A stretch of DNA of 64,000 nucleotides from Pseudomonas spelaei (GTDB lineage Bacteria; Pseudomonadota; Gammaproteobacteria; Pseudomonadales; Pseudomonadaceae). The notes under the pieces are model-generated. The model did not search any database. It was not told the DNA's origin and saw only the letters and a program-made list of their open reading frames with translations. Of this stretch, positions 19,873 to 27,866 are shown piece after piece (position 1 is the stretch's first letter; the number at the start of each line of letters is the position of its first letter). The DNA is taken from assembly GCF_009724245.1 (NCBI RefSeq), contig NZ_WNNK01000006.1, positions 62,001-126,000 of the forward strand. Reading direction: 5' to 3'. The position numbers and the translations under genes are program-made.

Positions 19873-20757
19873 TCAGCTTTTCTCCAGGGGCGAAAAGAAC
19901 ATCCGTGCCAGTCCACGCCACGTCTTGCCATTCCAGGCCTTCAGTGGAAGTTGTGCCAGCAGCTCGCGCGCCAGCTTACGGTCGCGATTGGACGTCTTAA
20001 GGAACATCGAGTTGAGAAACTTGCAGCGCACCTGCTCATACAGAGGGTGGTCGCTGAACAACGCATAGGTGCGCAGGATGCTATCAACCATAAAGCGATG
20101 ATTCTTGTATGAGTTGGTGGCATGTTTGCGATAGCGGGCCATCAACACATTCAACCCATCGATAAAGTACCCGGCATGGGTCACTTTCAACTCGATCAGC
20201 AAATCTTCCAGACGAATCTCGGGATCAAAACCTCCGACCTTTTCCAGCGCCTCGCGCCGAATCATCAGCGTCGGCGCGGGCGGGTACGGCTTACGCTCCA
20301 GGAACATGTCATCGAAATCCAGGCGCCTGAAAGGCACATCACGCCGCTGGCGCTTTTCAGGAAACAGCTCGCCCTTAGAATCAATCAATTCAATATTGCC
20401 GGCGCAGATGCCCACCTCCGGCTTGCCATCCATATGGGCCACCTGCACCGCAATCCGCTCAGGCAGCATAATGTCATCCGAACCAAACGGAACAATCAGC
20501 GTCCCCCTGGACCGGGCTATCGCACCGTTGAGCGTATTGGTGAGCCCTTGATTCTGCTGAACCTGGAAATCGAAGGCATGCCCCGCCTGCAGCCGACGAA
20601 TGCGCTCAACACTGTCATCTGTTGAGCCATCGTCGATCACCAACAGTTCGATATTGGCGTACGTCTGATTCAACACACTCAGAATGCTCTCCTCGATATA
20701 GGGAGCATGGTTGTAAGACGCAATGATCACGGTGACCAATGGCTGATGTTCGTTCAT
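19873..20757 (-). CDS. wapR: Family 2 glycosyltransferase, WapR-like (outer-core rhamnosyltransferase)
   Basis: A 294-residue GT-A fold enzyme. The N-terminus shows 'VTVIIASYNHAPYIEESILSVLNQ' and the nucleotide-contacting 'LLVIDDGSTDDS', followed by the DxD-like 'PFGSDDIMLPER'. In P. aeruginosa the gene in this position (PA5000, WapR) adds the rhamnose that accepts O-antigen on the LPS core. The function here is transferred by synteny and family; the sugar is not proven. It is the last gene of the wapO-to-wapR operon and overlaps the preceding GT4 gene by 4 bp. Confidence 0.78.
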   Translation of the reverse strand: MNEHQPLVTVIIASYNHAPYIEESILSVLNQTYANIELLVIDDGSTDDSVERIRRLQAGHAFDFQVQQNQGLTNTLNGAIARSRGTLIVPFGSDDIMLPERIAVQVAHMDGKPEVGICAGNIELIDSKGELFPEKRQRRDVPFRRLDFDDMFLERKPYPPAPTLMIRREALEKVGGFDPEIRLEDLLIELKVTHAGYFIDGLNVLMARYRKHATNSYKNHRFMVDSILRTYALFSDHPLYEQVRCKFLNSMFLKTSNRDRKLARELLAQLPLKAWNGKTWRGLARMFFSPLEKS

Positions 20758-21908
20758 ACATCCTTCCCACGTGCTTGGCTCAGGCCTGAGTCGATCAAAT
20801 CCAGATACTCCTGACGGAACACCTCGATGTCGTGCTGTTCCTGAAGGTAGCGATAAGCCTGCTCGCCCTTGGCAGCAAGGTCTTCATTCGAAAGCCCCAG
20901 GTAAGTATCCAGCGCCTGCACCAGTGCAGGCACATTCGCCGGCTCTACCGCGAGGCCGCCCGCCCCTTCAATCAGTGGCAGCATGGCCGGCACGCTCGAG
21001 GCAATGACGGGCAAACGCCCGCTCATGCCTTCAAGCAGCGCCAGGCCCAGCCCCTCCGCCAGGGAGGGCATGGTCCAGATGTCAAAGGCGCGCACGTACT
21101 GCAGGGCATTTTCCTTGAAACCCAACAAATGGACACGTCCACCGAGGCCCAACTGCTGGACTTGCGTCGACAGGTTGGACTCTTCACGACCGGCACCGAT
21201 GATGGCGAGTTGCACTTGCGGGTATTTATCCTTGAGCGCGGCAAACGCTTGCAGCAAATACGTATGCCCCTTCACCGGAACCAGACGCCCCAGTGCGCCG
21301 ATCAGGCGAACCGAAGGGTCAATCCCCAACAGTTCCCGCGAGCGCTCGCGGGAATGCTGCAACCCCTCTGCCTGCTCGATGTCGATGGCATTGGTGATTG
21401 CATACGTATTGGCGTCGGTGAAACCGCAGCGGCAATCCAGCAGGTACTGTTTCACGGCCGGAGACACACCGACAAAACGCCAGTGTTCATCGATCAGGCG
21501 CTGAGCCTGTTTACGCCGATAAAGGCGGTCGTACTCACCGAAGCCGTGGGAAATACCGATGCACAACGGTACTTTCAACCAGCGATTAAGCTGCAACATC
21601 ATGTTGACCGGCTTGAAGCGGTTGCAGATGACGACGTCGAACTTTTCCTTGCGGCAGAACTGATAGAGCCGCCACATCGCCCGCAGCCTCAGCCCCTTGA
21701 GGGACTTGTCGGAGAAGTCGAAGTAGACCGACGTGGCAGCACGACTGACGGGGTCCGCCGGCCCTGGCCGTCCGCGCAGGAAAGCGGCGGTGACTTCATA
21801 ACGGTCCGCTGGCAAGGCCTTGACGATCTGCTCGGCAAGGTCGGCAAAGTCATGGGATTTAACATTGTAGTCAGGCTGCAATTGCAGGACCTTGAACGGC
21901 CGACTCAT
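20754..21908 (-). CDS. ssg: Family 4 glycosyltransferase (Ssg-like)
   Basis: A 384-residue GT-B enzyme. The C-terminal GT4 domain (about 190-370) has 'LIGALGRLVPVKGHTYLLQAF', 'AIIGAGREESNL' and the EX7E-type block 'PSLAEGLGLALLEGMSGRLPVIAS'. The N-terminal half is an acceptor-binding domain. By order it corresponds to PA5001 (ssg), implicated in LPS core/O-antigen formation in pseudomonads. It is coupled to the downstream wapR-like gene through an ATGA overlap; the dnpA gene lies 114 bp upstream. Confidence 0.8.
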   Translation of the reverse strand: MSRPFKVLQLQPDYNVKSHDFADLAEQIVKALPADRYEVTAAFLRGRPGPADPVSRAATSVYFDFSDKSLKGLRLRAMWRLYQFCRKEKFDVVICNRFKPVNMMLQLNRWLKVPLCIGISHGFGEYDRLYRRKQAQRLIDEHWRFVGVSPAVKQYLLDCRCGFTDANTYAITNAIDIEQAEGLQHSRERSRELLGIDPSVRLIGALGRLVPVKGHTYLLQAFAALKDKYPQVQLAIIGAGREESNLSTQVQQLGLGGRVHLLGFKENALQYVRAFDIWTMPSLAEGLGLALLEGMSGRLPVIASSVPAMLPLIEGAGGLAVEPANVPALVQALDTYLGLSNEDLAAKGEQAYRYLQEQHDIEVFRQEYLDLIDSGLSQARGKDV

Positions 21909-22022
21909 AACTCTCCTCGATGGAAACCTGTTGCCTCAACGGCCCAGGACAACTCTCTGGCTAACGCGATCACGTCCTGAGGGCCAGGCTCCGCTACCAG
22001 AGGTCAACGGCTTGCATTACTT

Positions 22023-23447
22023 TTACTTGTGTTTGATGAACCAAAACAGCTCATGCCGCCGGACGGCCTTGCGGAAAAACTCGTTTTCACCCCAGGGCGA
22101 GATAGCCCGGGCCGCCAGCAAACGCTGGATCAAACGGCGCAGCCTGCGCTTGAAGGGCATCCTCGGCTGCAAGTCATGCATCATCCCCAACGACATGGCC
22201 TTGTCACACTGCTGCTGCCCGGACAGGGGCAAACAATAGGGCTGCAAAGTGTACGCGGGATCAAAAGATGGCGGTAAAGCGATACCCGTGCCCGAATCCC
22301 CCATCGGCCAGCGATCGTTGTCATGCAGATGGTTGGCGTAACCCAGCAACGTGGTTGGCTGCCACGCCAGCCCCTGCAATGCCTCAAGTACCGCTTCCTG
22401 GGCGCAGATATGGTCGGGGTGTGGATCAAGCATCGGATGTGGCAGCACGATGACTTCAGGGCGCGCCTTGAGCAGCAACATGCGCAGGTCGGCCAGCAGA
22501 TTATTCCAGGTCGGCTGACCATCGGCGTCTGCCGGCAATGGGAACGGGTTCAGTTGGCGAAACGGACGGATATCGGTCAGCTCGGCTTCCCTTGAGGCCA
22601 CCGCACGCTCCGGCTCGGCCTTCATCGTCGCCAGTTGCAGGCAGAAGTACCCGAGCTGCACACAGTGCTCTTGCGCCACCCCCGCCCAGCGCGGAACCGC
22701 GATACTGTCCCAGGCCCGCAGGCGCCCTTTGAGACGCGCCGCTTCAGCTTTTCCAAGCCCCATCTGCTGATAGTGCTCGGCCTCGATCTCACCAGCGGTC
22801 AAGGTAACAATCCAGGACTCAGCTGCCTGGCTGTACAAGCCGAAGGCCGCAAGCTCGGCATCATCGGCATGAGGGGCAATGACCATCACTCGCTGACGAC
22901 GAACATCGGGCTGGCGGAACACCGACAGCACAGGATCACCCTGCATCCGACAGAAACGACCACGCAGTTGCAGTTGTCCATCGGCCAGCGCTTGCGCCTG
23001 ACCGCTGAGGTTCAGATAGCGCAAGCCATCAACGCCGCGCTCGAACGCCTGGCGATCCAGATGCTCACCCCCTGACAACTCGATAAAAGGATCGATAAAG
23101 CGACCCAGCCAGCCGCTTCTGATCCGCAACGCCAGAATCAGTGTTTCGTCGCCTGACAGCTCCAGCGGTTGTTCCAACACCAATCGCCCGTTGTCGAGGC
23201 GTACCTTGGGCTGCTCGGTATCGGCCGGGAAGCGGTATTGATAGTCGTCCGCGGGGGAGTAAAACAGATGGTCGGCAAACCAGGCCTCATGGGCGACCCA
23301 GGCCAAGACCGCCAGCAGCAACGGCAACCACCAGGCCACCAGCACACCGATACCAATCAACAGCAGCAACCCAACCAGCAGGCCGATACGTTTATTGCGT
23401 CGATGACGCTTGAGCAATATCTGCTTGCGGCTCGGGGACTGGCTCAT
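22023..23447 (-). CDS. dnpA: PIG-L-type de-N-acetylase DnpA with N-terminal membrane segments
   Basis: A 474-residue protein. Two hydrophobic stretches near the N-terminus (about residues 20-58) anchor it in the membrane. The catalytic zinc motif of PIG-L/LmbE deacetylases appears as 'VMVIAPHADDAELAAFG' (about 190), with a second metal/His block 'LPHPMLDPHPDHICAQEAV' (about 350). The family removes N-acetyl groups from GlcNAc-containing glycans. The P. aeruginosa counterpart PA5002 (DnpA) lies in the same LPS-core cluster and is linked to antibiotic persistence. It overlaps the mig-14-like gene by 4 bp. Confidence 0.88.
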   Translation of the reverse strand: MSQSPSRKQILLKRHRRNKRIGLLVGLLLLIGIGVLVAWWLPLLLAVLAWVAHEAWFADHLFYSPADDYQYRFPADTEQPKVRLDNGRLVLEQPLELSGDETLILALRIRSGWLGRFIDPFIELSGGEHLDRQAFERGVDGLRYLNLSGQAQALADGQLQLRGRFCRMQGDPVLSVFRQPDVRRQRVMVIAPHADDAELAAFGLYSQAAESWIVTLTAGEIEAEHYQQMGLGKAEAARLKGRLRAWDSIAVPRWAGVAQEHCVQLGYFCLQLATMKAEPERAVASREAELTDIRPFRQLNPFPLPADADGQPTWNNLLADLRMLLLKARPEVIVLPHPMLDPHPDHICAQEAVLEALQGLAWQPTTLLGYANHLHDNDRWPMGDSGTGIALPPSFDPAYTLQPYCLPLSGQQQCDKAMSLGMMHDLQPRMPFKRRLRRLIQRLLAARAISPWGENEFFRKAVRRHELFWFIKHK

Positions 23448-24340
23448 ACCTTGAACACCGGCACAGGGTTACACCAACGGTCCTTGTACTCGCGGTCAGC
23501 ACGGCCAAACGAAAACCGCAGGGGCTTGCCCAGTGCTCGCGCCTGTTCCCAGGCGCTTTGCGTATTGAGGAAACTCAACACGCTGCCGGGGCTGAACTCA
23601 CGGGTTTCAGGGTCGACACCGCCATTGATGTACTCAATGCTGATCCACTCCGGTGCTTCGACACGATAGACCAACTGAATCGCAATCGGCGCGTCATTGA
23701 GGAAAATCACCGAGCCGATCAACAGCTCGCGCAGCAGCTCGATGACCTCAGCCATCCGCTCGGCACCGGTGGCCGGGAAGCCCCAGCGACGCTGGAACAA
23801 ATCACAATAGATCGCCGCCAGCTCTGTACTGGAAAACTCTCCCACAGCCCGCACGACACCGCCCGCCTCTTCCAGCAAACGCAGTTCGCGACGCTGGTTG
23901 TAGCGAAACTTTTTCGAGAGTTCTTCAGGGGTACGCGCCATGGCCAGCTGTTCAGTCTGAGGCTTGAGGCCGGCAAAGCGACCTTCATTCAGCGCCGACA
24001 GGTACCGCGCGCGGTGGCGCAACGGGGCCTGGATGTCAGCAGCAGCCGGCAAAATCAGCTCAGCGTTGCCCAAGTCGAACAATCCTTTCTTGCCGTGACG
24101 CTTGAGCACATCCTTGGACAAAGCCAAGTCCCGCCCCCAGGTGGCAATAGACGCCTTGAGTTCGCCGCCCTGCTCCCAGGCCAGGTAACGCACCGGAATA
24201 TTGGCCAACTGCGCCAAGCGCTCGACCACCAGCGGGTGGGTCGCGACACTGCCGCCAAAACGCTGCCAGGCCTCGTTATAAGTAGGCGCGTCAACGACAG
24301 ACCAGCCACGCTCGCGCCAGCCTTGGAATCGGTTGAGCAT
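23444..24340 (-). CDS. Mig-14-like protein
   Basis: A 298-residue protein of the Mig-14 family, which has a GNAT/FemAB-like acyltransferase appearance ('MARTPEELSKKFRYNQRRELRLLEEAGG', 'LFQRRWGFPATG', 'IAIQLVYRVEAPEWISIEYINGG'). In Salmonella and P. aeruginosa (PA5003) Mig-14 contributes to resistance to cationic antimicrobial peptides; its chemistry is not settled. No signal peptide is visible. It is embedded in the LPS-core operon with a 1-base TGATG junction to wapH upstream and an ATGA overlap with dnpA downstream. Confidence 0.83.
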   Translation of the reverse strand: MLNRFQGWRERGWSVVDAPTYNEAWQRFGGSVATHPLVVERLAQLANIPVRYLAWEQGGELKASIATWGRDLALSKDVLKRHGKKGLFDLGNAELILPAAADIQAPLRHRARYLSALNEGRFAGLKPQTEQLAMARTPEELSKKFRYNQRRELRLLEEAGGVVRAVGEFSSTELAAIYCDLFQRRWGFPATGAERMAEVIELLRELLIGSVIFLNDAPIAIQLVYRVEAPEWISIEYINGGVDPETREFSPGSVLSFLNTQSAWEQARALGKPLRFSFGRADREYKDRWCNPVPVFKV

Positions 24341-25470
24341 CAGGCCCTCGCAGCCAGTTCGGTCACTTGAGGCAAGCTCCAGAAAGTGTCGCGCACGGCC
24401 TGGTCCGAGAAACGCTCATGCAAGCGCTCCAGCATCATCTCGGAACATTGCAGGCGCTGGCTACGGTCCATGGCGGCCAGGTGCTGCAGCCCCTTGGCCA
24501 GGTGTTCGGCATCACCGAAGGGAAACAAAATCCCCACACCCTCGACCACTTCTCGCGCCCCACCGCAGGCAGTCGCCAGCAACGGCACACCGGCGGCCAT
24601 GGCCTCCAGCAACACCATGCCGAAAGGTTCGTTATCGGAGCTCAGGGCAAAGGCGTCGAATGCACGGAAATAACGACGCGCATCCGGCACCTGACCCAGA
24701 AACAGCACCTGCCCGGCGATATTCAACTCGCGCGCCAGTTCCTTGAGGTCCTGCTCCAGACGCCCGGTACCGAGGATCGCCAGACGGCTCTCGGCTGGCA
24801 AATGTGGCAGCGCCAAGGCAAAGCCCTTGAGCAGCGTGGCTTGGTCCTTGTCCGGATGCAGACGGCCGACGTTACCGACCACCCACTCATCCGGCGACAG
24901 TCCCAAGGCATCACGCGCCTCGTCGGCGGGCACCTGACTGGCCTGCAAGGCCTCGACATCAATGCGGTTGTACAAGGTTTGAATCCGCGCCGCCGGCCAT
25001 GCCGGCAAACAGCGGCGCATGTCATCACGCACCGCATCGGATACACCGAGCAGGCTCAAACGCTTGCGGAAAATCGTTGCGAACAGGCGGCGGCTACGAC
25101 GCTGGTAGTCGCCAAACGCATGGTGCACACCGATCACCGGCAGCTTGGTGCCCAACAAGGCGATGTAGATCGGCTTGAAGCGGTGCGCGATACAGAAACT
25201 GAAATTGCGCGACGCGGCAATTTTGTGCAGCTCATTGATGGCCGCCAGCTTGAGGCCACGAATGGCCTTCGAGCTGAACTCCATGAACAACACTTCGTCA
25301 GACCCGCAGCCTGCAGCCACTTCAGGATCGGCAACCCCGGTGAGAAACACCGTGGTTACCTTGTAGCCCGAATCCGCGAACAAGCTGGCGTACTGCCGCG
25401 CACAGTCCAGGAACGGCCCGTCATAGCCGTGGCAGAACTGCAGGACGTGCCGATCAGCCGACCGAGTCAT
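24340..25470 (-). CDS. wapH: Family 4 glycosyltransferase, WapH-like (LPS outer core)
   Basis: About 376 residues, GT-B fold. Conserved GT4 features are 'VVGNVGRLHPDKDQATLLKGFA', 'AILGTGRLEQDLKELA' and 'LSSDNEPFGMVLLEAMAAGVPLLAT'. It matches PA5004 (wapH), thought to add an outer-core glucose, by order between a mig-14 homologue and the carbamoyltransferase. The two proposed starts are ATG 25470 (used) and ATG 25485. Either overlaps the 3' end of the carbamoyltransferase gene, and the Shine-Dalgarno evidence is not decisive. Confidence 0.8.
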   Translation of the reverse strand: MTRSADRHVLQFCHGYDGPFLDCARQYASLFADSGYKVTTVFLTGVADPEVAAGCGSDEVLFMEFSSKAIRGLKLAAINELHKIAASRNFSFCIAHRFKPIYIALLGTKLPVIGVHHAFGDYQRRSRRLFATIFRKRLSLLGVSDAVRDDMRRCLPAWPAARIQTLYNRIDVEALQASQVPADEARDALGLSPDEWVVGNVGRLHPDKDQATLLKGFALALPHLPAESRLAILGTGRLEQDLKELARELNIAGQVLFLGQVPDARRYFRAFDAFALSSDNEPFGMVLLEAMAAGVPLLATACGGAREVVEGVGILFPFGDAEHLAKGLQHLAAMDRSQRLQCSEMMLERLHERFSDQAVRDTFWSLPQVTELAARA

Positions 25471-27211
25471 AAGGGTCCACGCCATCCTTGACCACCAGGA
25501 TGTCTTCCATGATCAGGTACTGCAGATCCGAGCCGAAGAACATGTTCAGTGCGTCAGTCGGCGAGCAGATCATCGCTTCGCCACGACGGTTGAGCGAGGT
25601 GTTCAGGGATACGCCGTTGCCGGTCAGCACTTCCAGCTCTTTCATCATGTCGTAGTAGCGCGGGTTGTATTCACGCTTGAGCACCTGGGCACGGGAAGTA
25701 CCATCTTCATGAACCACTTCCGGCACGCGGGTCTTCCACTCTTCCGACACTTCAAAGGTGAAGGTCATGAACGGCGCTGGGTGATCGACCTTGATCATCT
25801 GCGGCGCGACGGTGTCGAGCATCGACGGGCAGAAAGGCCTCCAGCGCTCGCGGAACTTGATCTGGTGGTTGATCCGGTCAGCCACGCCCGTGGCGCTTGG
25901 GCAACCGATGATCGAACGACCGCCCAACGCACGCGGGCCAAACTCCATGCGGCCCTGGAACCAGGCCACCGGGTTGCCATCGACCATGATCTTGGCGATA
26001 CGCTTCGGGGTGTTTTCGATCTGGCGCCACTTAGGCTTGCTCGGGTGCTTGGCGCAGGCAGCGATCACGTCTTCGTTGCTGTAGGACGGGCCGAGATAGA
26101 CGTGTTCCATCTTCTCTACCGGTACGCCACGGGCGTGGGACACATAGGCGGCCGCACCCACGGCGGTGCCGGCATCGCCGGACGCCGGCTGGACGAACAG
26201 CTCCTTGACGTCATCGCGGGCAATGATCTTCTGGTTCAGCTTGACGTTCAGCGCACAGCCGCCGGCGAAGGCCAGCTTGCCGGTGTCTTTGAGGATGTCG
26301 CCCAGGTAATGGTCGATCATCTGCAACGCCAGCTTCTCGAACAGCGCCTGCATGCTGGCCGCGTAGTGGATGTACGGCTCGTCGGCGATGTCGCCTTCGC
26401 GCTTGGGACCCAGCCACTCGATCAGTTTTGGCGAGAAATAGAACCCCTTGCCCTTCTCTTTATAGCGGCGCAGGCCGATGACGTTGGCGTAGTCGGTGTT
26501 GATCACCAGCTCGCCGTTTTCAAAGGAGGCCAAACGCGAGAAATCGTACTTGCTGGCATCGCCATACGGCGCCATGCCCATGACCTTGAACTCACCGTCG
26601 AGCATCTCGAAGCCGAGGAACTCGGTGATCGCACCGTACAGGCCGCCCAGGGAGTCCGGATCGTAGAATTCCTTGATCTTGTGGATCTTGCCGTTTTCGC
26701 CGTAGCCGAAGAAGGTGGTGGCGTACTCGCCCTTGCCGTCGATCCCGAGGATCGCGGTCTTCTCCTGGAAGCCCGAGCAGTGGTAAGCGCTGGAAGCGTG
26801 GGCCAGGTGGTGTTCAACCGGCTCGATCTTGATTTTCTTCGGATCGAAGCCCAGTTGCTCCAGGCACCAGACGATCTTGTTGCGATAGCGCTTGTAGCGA
26901 CGGTTACCCATCAGAATCGCGTCAAGGGCGCGGTCCGGGGCGTACCAGTAACGCTTGGCGTAGTGCCAGCGCGCTTCACCGAACAAGCTGATAGGGGCGA
27001 ACGGGATCGCTACCACATCAACGTCGGAAGGCTTGATACCGGCTTGTTCCAGACAGAACTTCGCCGATTCGTAGGGCATGCGGTTCTTTGCATGTTTGTC
27101 GCGTACGAAGCGCTCTTCTTCGGCGGCCGCGATCAGCTTGCCGTCGATATACAAGGCTGCGGAAGGATCATGGCTAAGGGCGCCGGACAGGCCAAGAATC
27201 GTCAATGCCAC
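25454..27211 (-). CDS. wapO: LPS core carbamoyltransferase (NodU/CmcH family)
   Basis: A 585-residue cytosolic enzyme transferring a carbamoyl group from carbamoyl phosphate, via carbamoyl-AMP, to a sugar hydroxyl. The N-terminal Kae1-like domain (1-350) has 'VEHHLAHASSAYHCSGF' and 'LAFAGGCALNVKLNQKI'. The C-terminal carbamoyltransferase domain shows 'VAWFQGRMEFGPRALGGRSI' and 'KFRERWRPFCPSML'. In P. aeruginosa the PA5005 product (WapO) carbamoylates inner-core heptose II. It is the first gene of the operon running to wapR. A good -10 sequence lies about 90 bp upstream. Confidence 0.92.
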   Translation of the reverse strand: MALTILGLSGALSHDPSAALYIDGKLIAAAEEERFVRDKHAKNRMPYESAKFCLEQAGIKPSDVDVVAIPFAPISLFGEARWHYAKRYWYAPDRALDAILMGNRRYKRYRNKIVWCLEQLGFDPKKIKIEPVEHHLAHASSAYHCSGFQEKTAILGIDGKGEYATTFFGYGENGKIHKIKEFYDPDSLGGLYGAITEFLGFEMLDGEFKVMGMAPYGDASKYDFSRLASFENGELVINTDYANVIGLRRYKEKGKGFYFSPKLIEWLGPKREGDIADEPYIHYAASMQALFEKLALQMIDHYLGDILKDTGKLAFAGGCALNVKLNQKIIARDDVKELFVQPASGDAGTAVGAAAYVSHARGVPVEKMEHVYLGPSYSNEDVIAACAKHPSKPKWRQIENTPKRIAKIMVDGNPVAWFQGRMEFGPRALGGRSIIGCPSATGVADRINHQIKFRERWRPFCPSMLDTVAPQMIKVDHPAPFMTFTFEVSEEWKTRVPEVVHEDGTSRAQVLKREYNPRYYDMMKELEVLTGNGVSLNTSLNRRGEAMICSPTDALNMFFGSDLQYLIMEDILVVKDGVDPYDSVG

Positions 27212-27302
27212 AGGGGTCTAGCCTCTTTTAGTCTGCATGCAGGCGCCTGGCGCCTGAAAAAAGTGTGCTCCCCGCCTGGGCGAGAAACAGCTAAAGGGCG
27301 GG

Positions 27303-27331
27303 ATTATAGCGTAAAGACGTCCCGTGATGAT
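27303..27331 (-). promoter_or_regulatory. Candidate promoter of the wapO-wapR operon
   Basis: On the minus strand a perfect TATAAT -10 box (27308-27303) lies about 92 bp upstream of the wapO start. The 17-bp-spaced -35 position (27331-27326, ATCATC) is weak. A near-palindrome CAGGCGC-CTG-GCGCCTG sits between it and wapO at about 27240-27256. Confidence 0.5.
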
Positions 27332-27364
27332 CTAGCGTTTATGGCGACCGGTTGTCACTGTGCT

Positions 27365-27706
27365 CTAACGGAATATCTCGATACTGCCGTCCTTGCTCTG
27401 CCGATAGGTCGTGTAAGGCAGCACCAATGTATCCAGGACGCCTGAGGCGACAAAATCAATGGCGACCCAGGGAACCGAGGCGATCTGCTGGTTTTCCATG
27501 CTTTTGTTGCTGTTAGGTTCGCCATTGAGGGAGCAGAAGTCATACACCACACCGCTGTAAACACGCGGCACATTCTCACAGTGACTACGCAAGTCCTTAA
27601 GGTTCTGGCTCGCCACCGCGTCTTCTCTAAATACCGTATTGAGGGTGCCGCAACCGACCATTGAAAGAGCAATCGCGGCCAGAAGGATGTTCTTTGCAAG
27701 ATTCAC
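27365..27706 (-). CDS. Small lipoprotein, YceK/YidQ family
   Basis: With the GTG start at 27706 this is a 113-residue lipoprotein with a compact signal peptide and lipobox MVGC ('ALSMVGCGTLNTV'). The longer frame to 27796 would bury the signal peptide 30 residues in, so I prefer the GTG, which has AAAAGG upstream. The body has the family features 'PRVYSGVVYDFC' and 'FVASGVLDTLVLPYTTYRQ'. Function is unknown; members are small inner- or outer-membrane lipoproteins. It is divergent from the TonB-dependent receptor gene. Confidence 0.78.
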   Translation of the reverse strand: MNLAKNILLAAIALSMVGCGTLNTVFREDAVASQNLKDLRSHCENVPRVYSGVVYDFCSLNGEPNSNKSMENQQIASVPWVAIDFVASGVLDTLVLPYTTYRQSKDGSIEIFR

Positions 27707-27866
27707 GAGCAGCGCCTTTTGACATAAGGCGAGCAGCTTACCCCAGGGCTGCACAATCCGGGTACGCCGGTAAACGGCTGGAAGATCAGTCGGCAAACAC
27801 GTGCTGAATCGTTAAACTTGCGCATTTTCCGCGCCAGCGCTGCGCGTTATGGATGTTGGCTTGCTC

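Noticed and set aside
25709..27445. A 578-codon plus-strand frame over the wapO gene
   Set aside because: It overlaps the fully conserved carbamoyltransferase on the minus strand and has no domain similarity or start signal.
27797..27866. Fur box upstream of the TonB-dependent receptor
   Set aside because: No sequence close to the GATAATGATAATCATTATC consensus is visible in the short upstream region.
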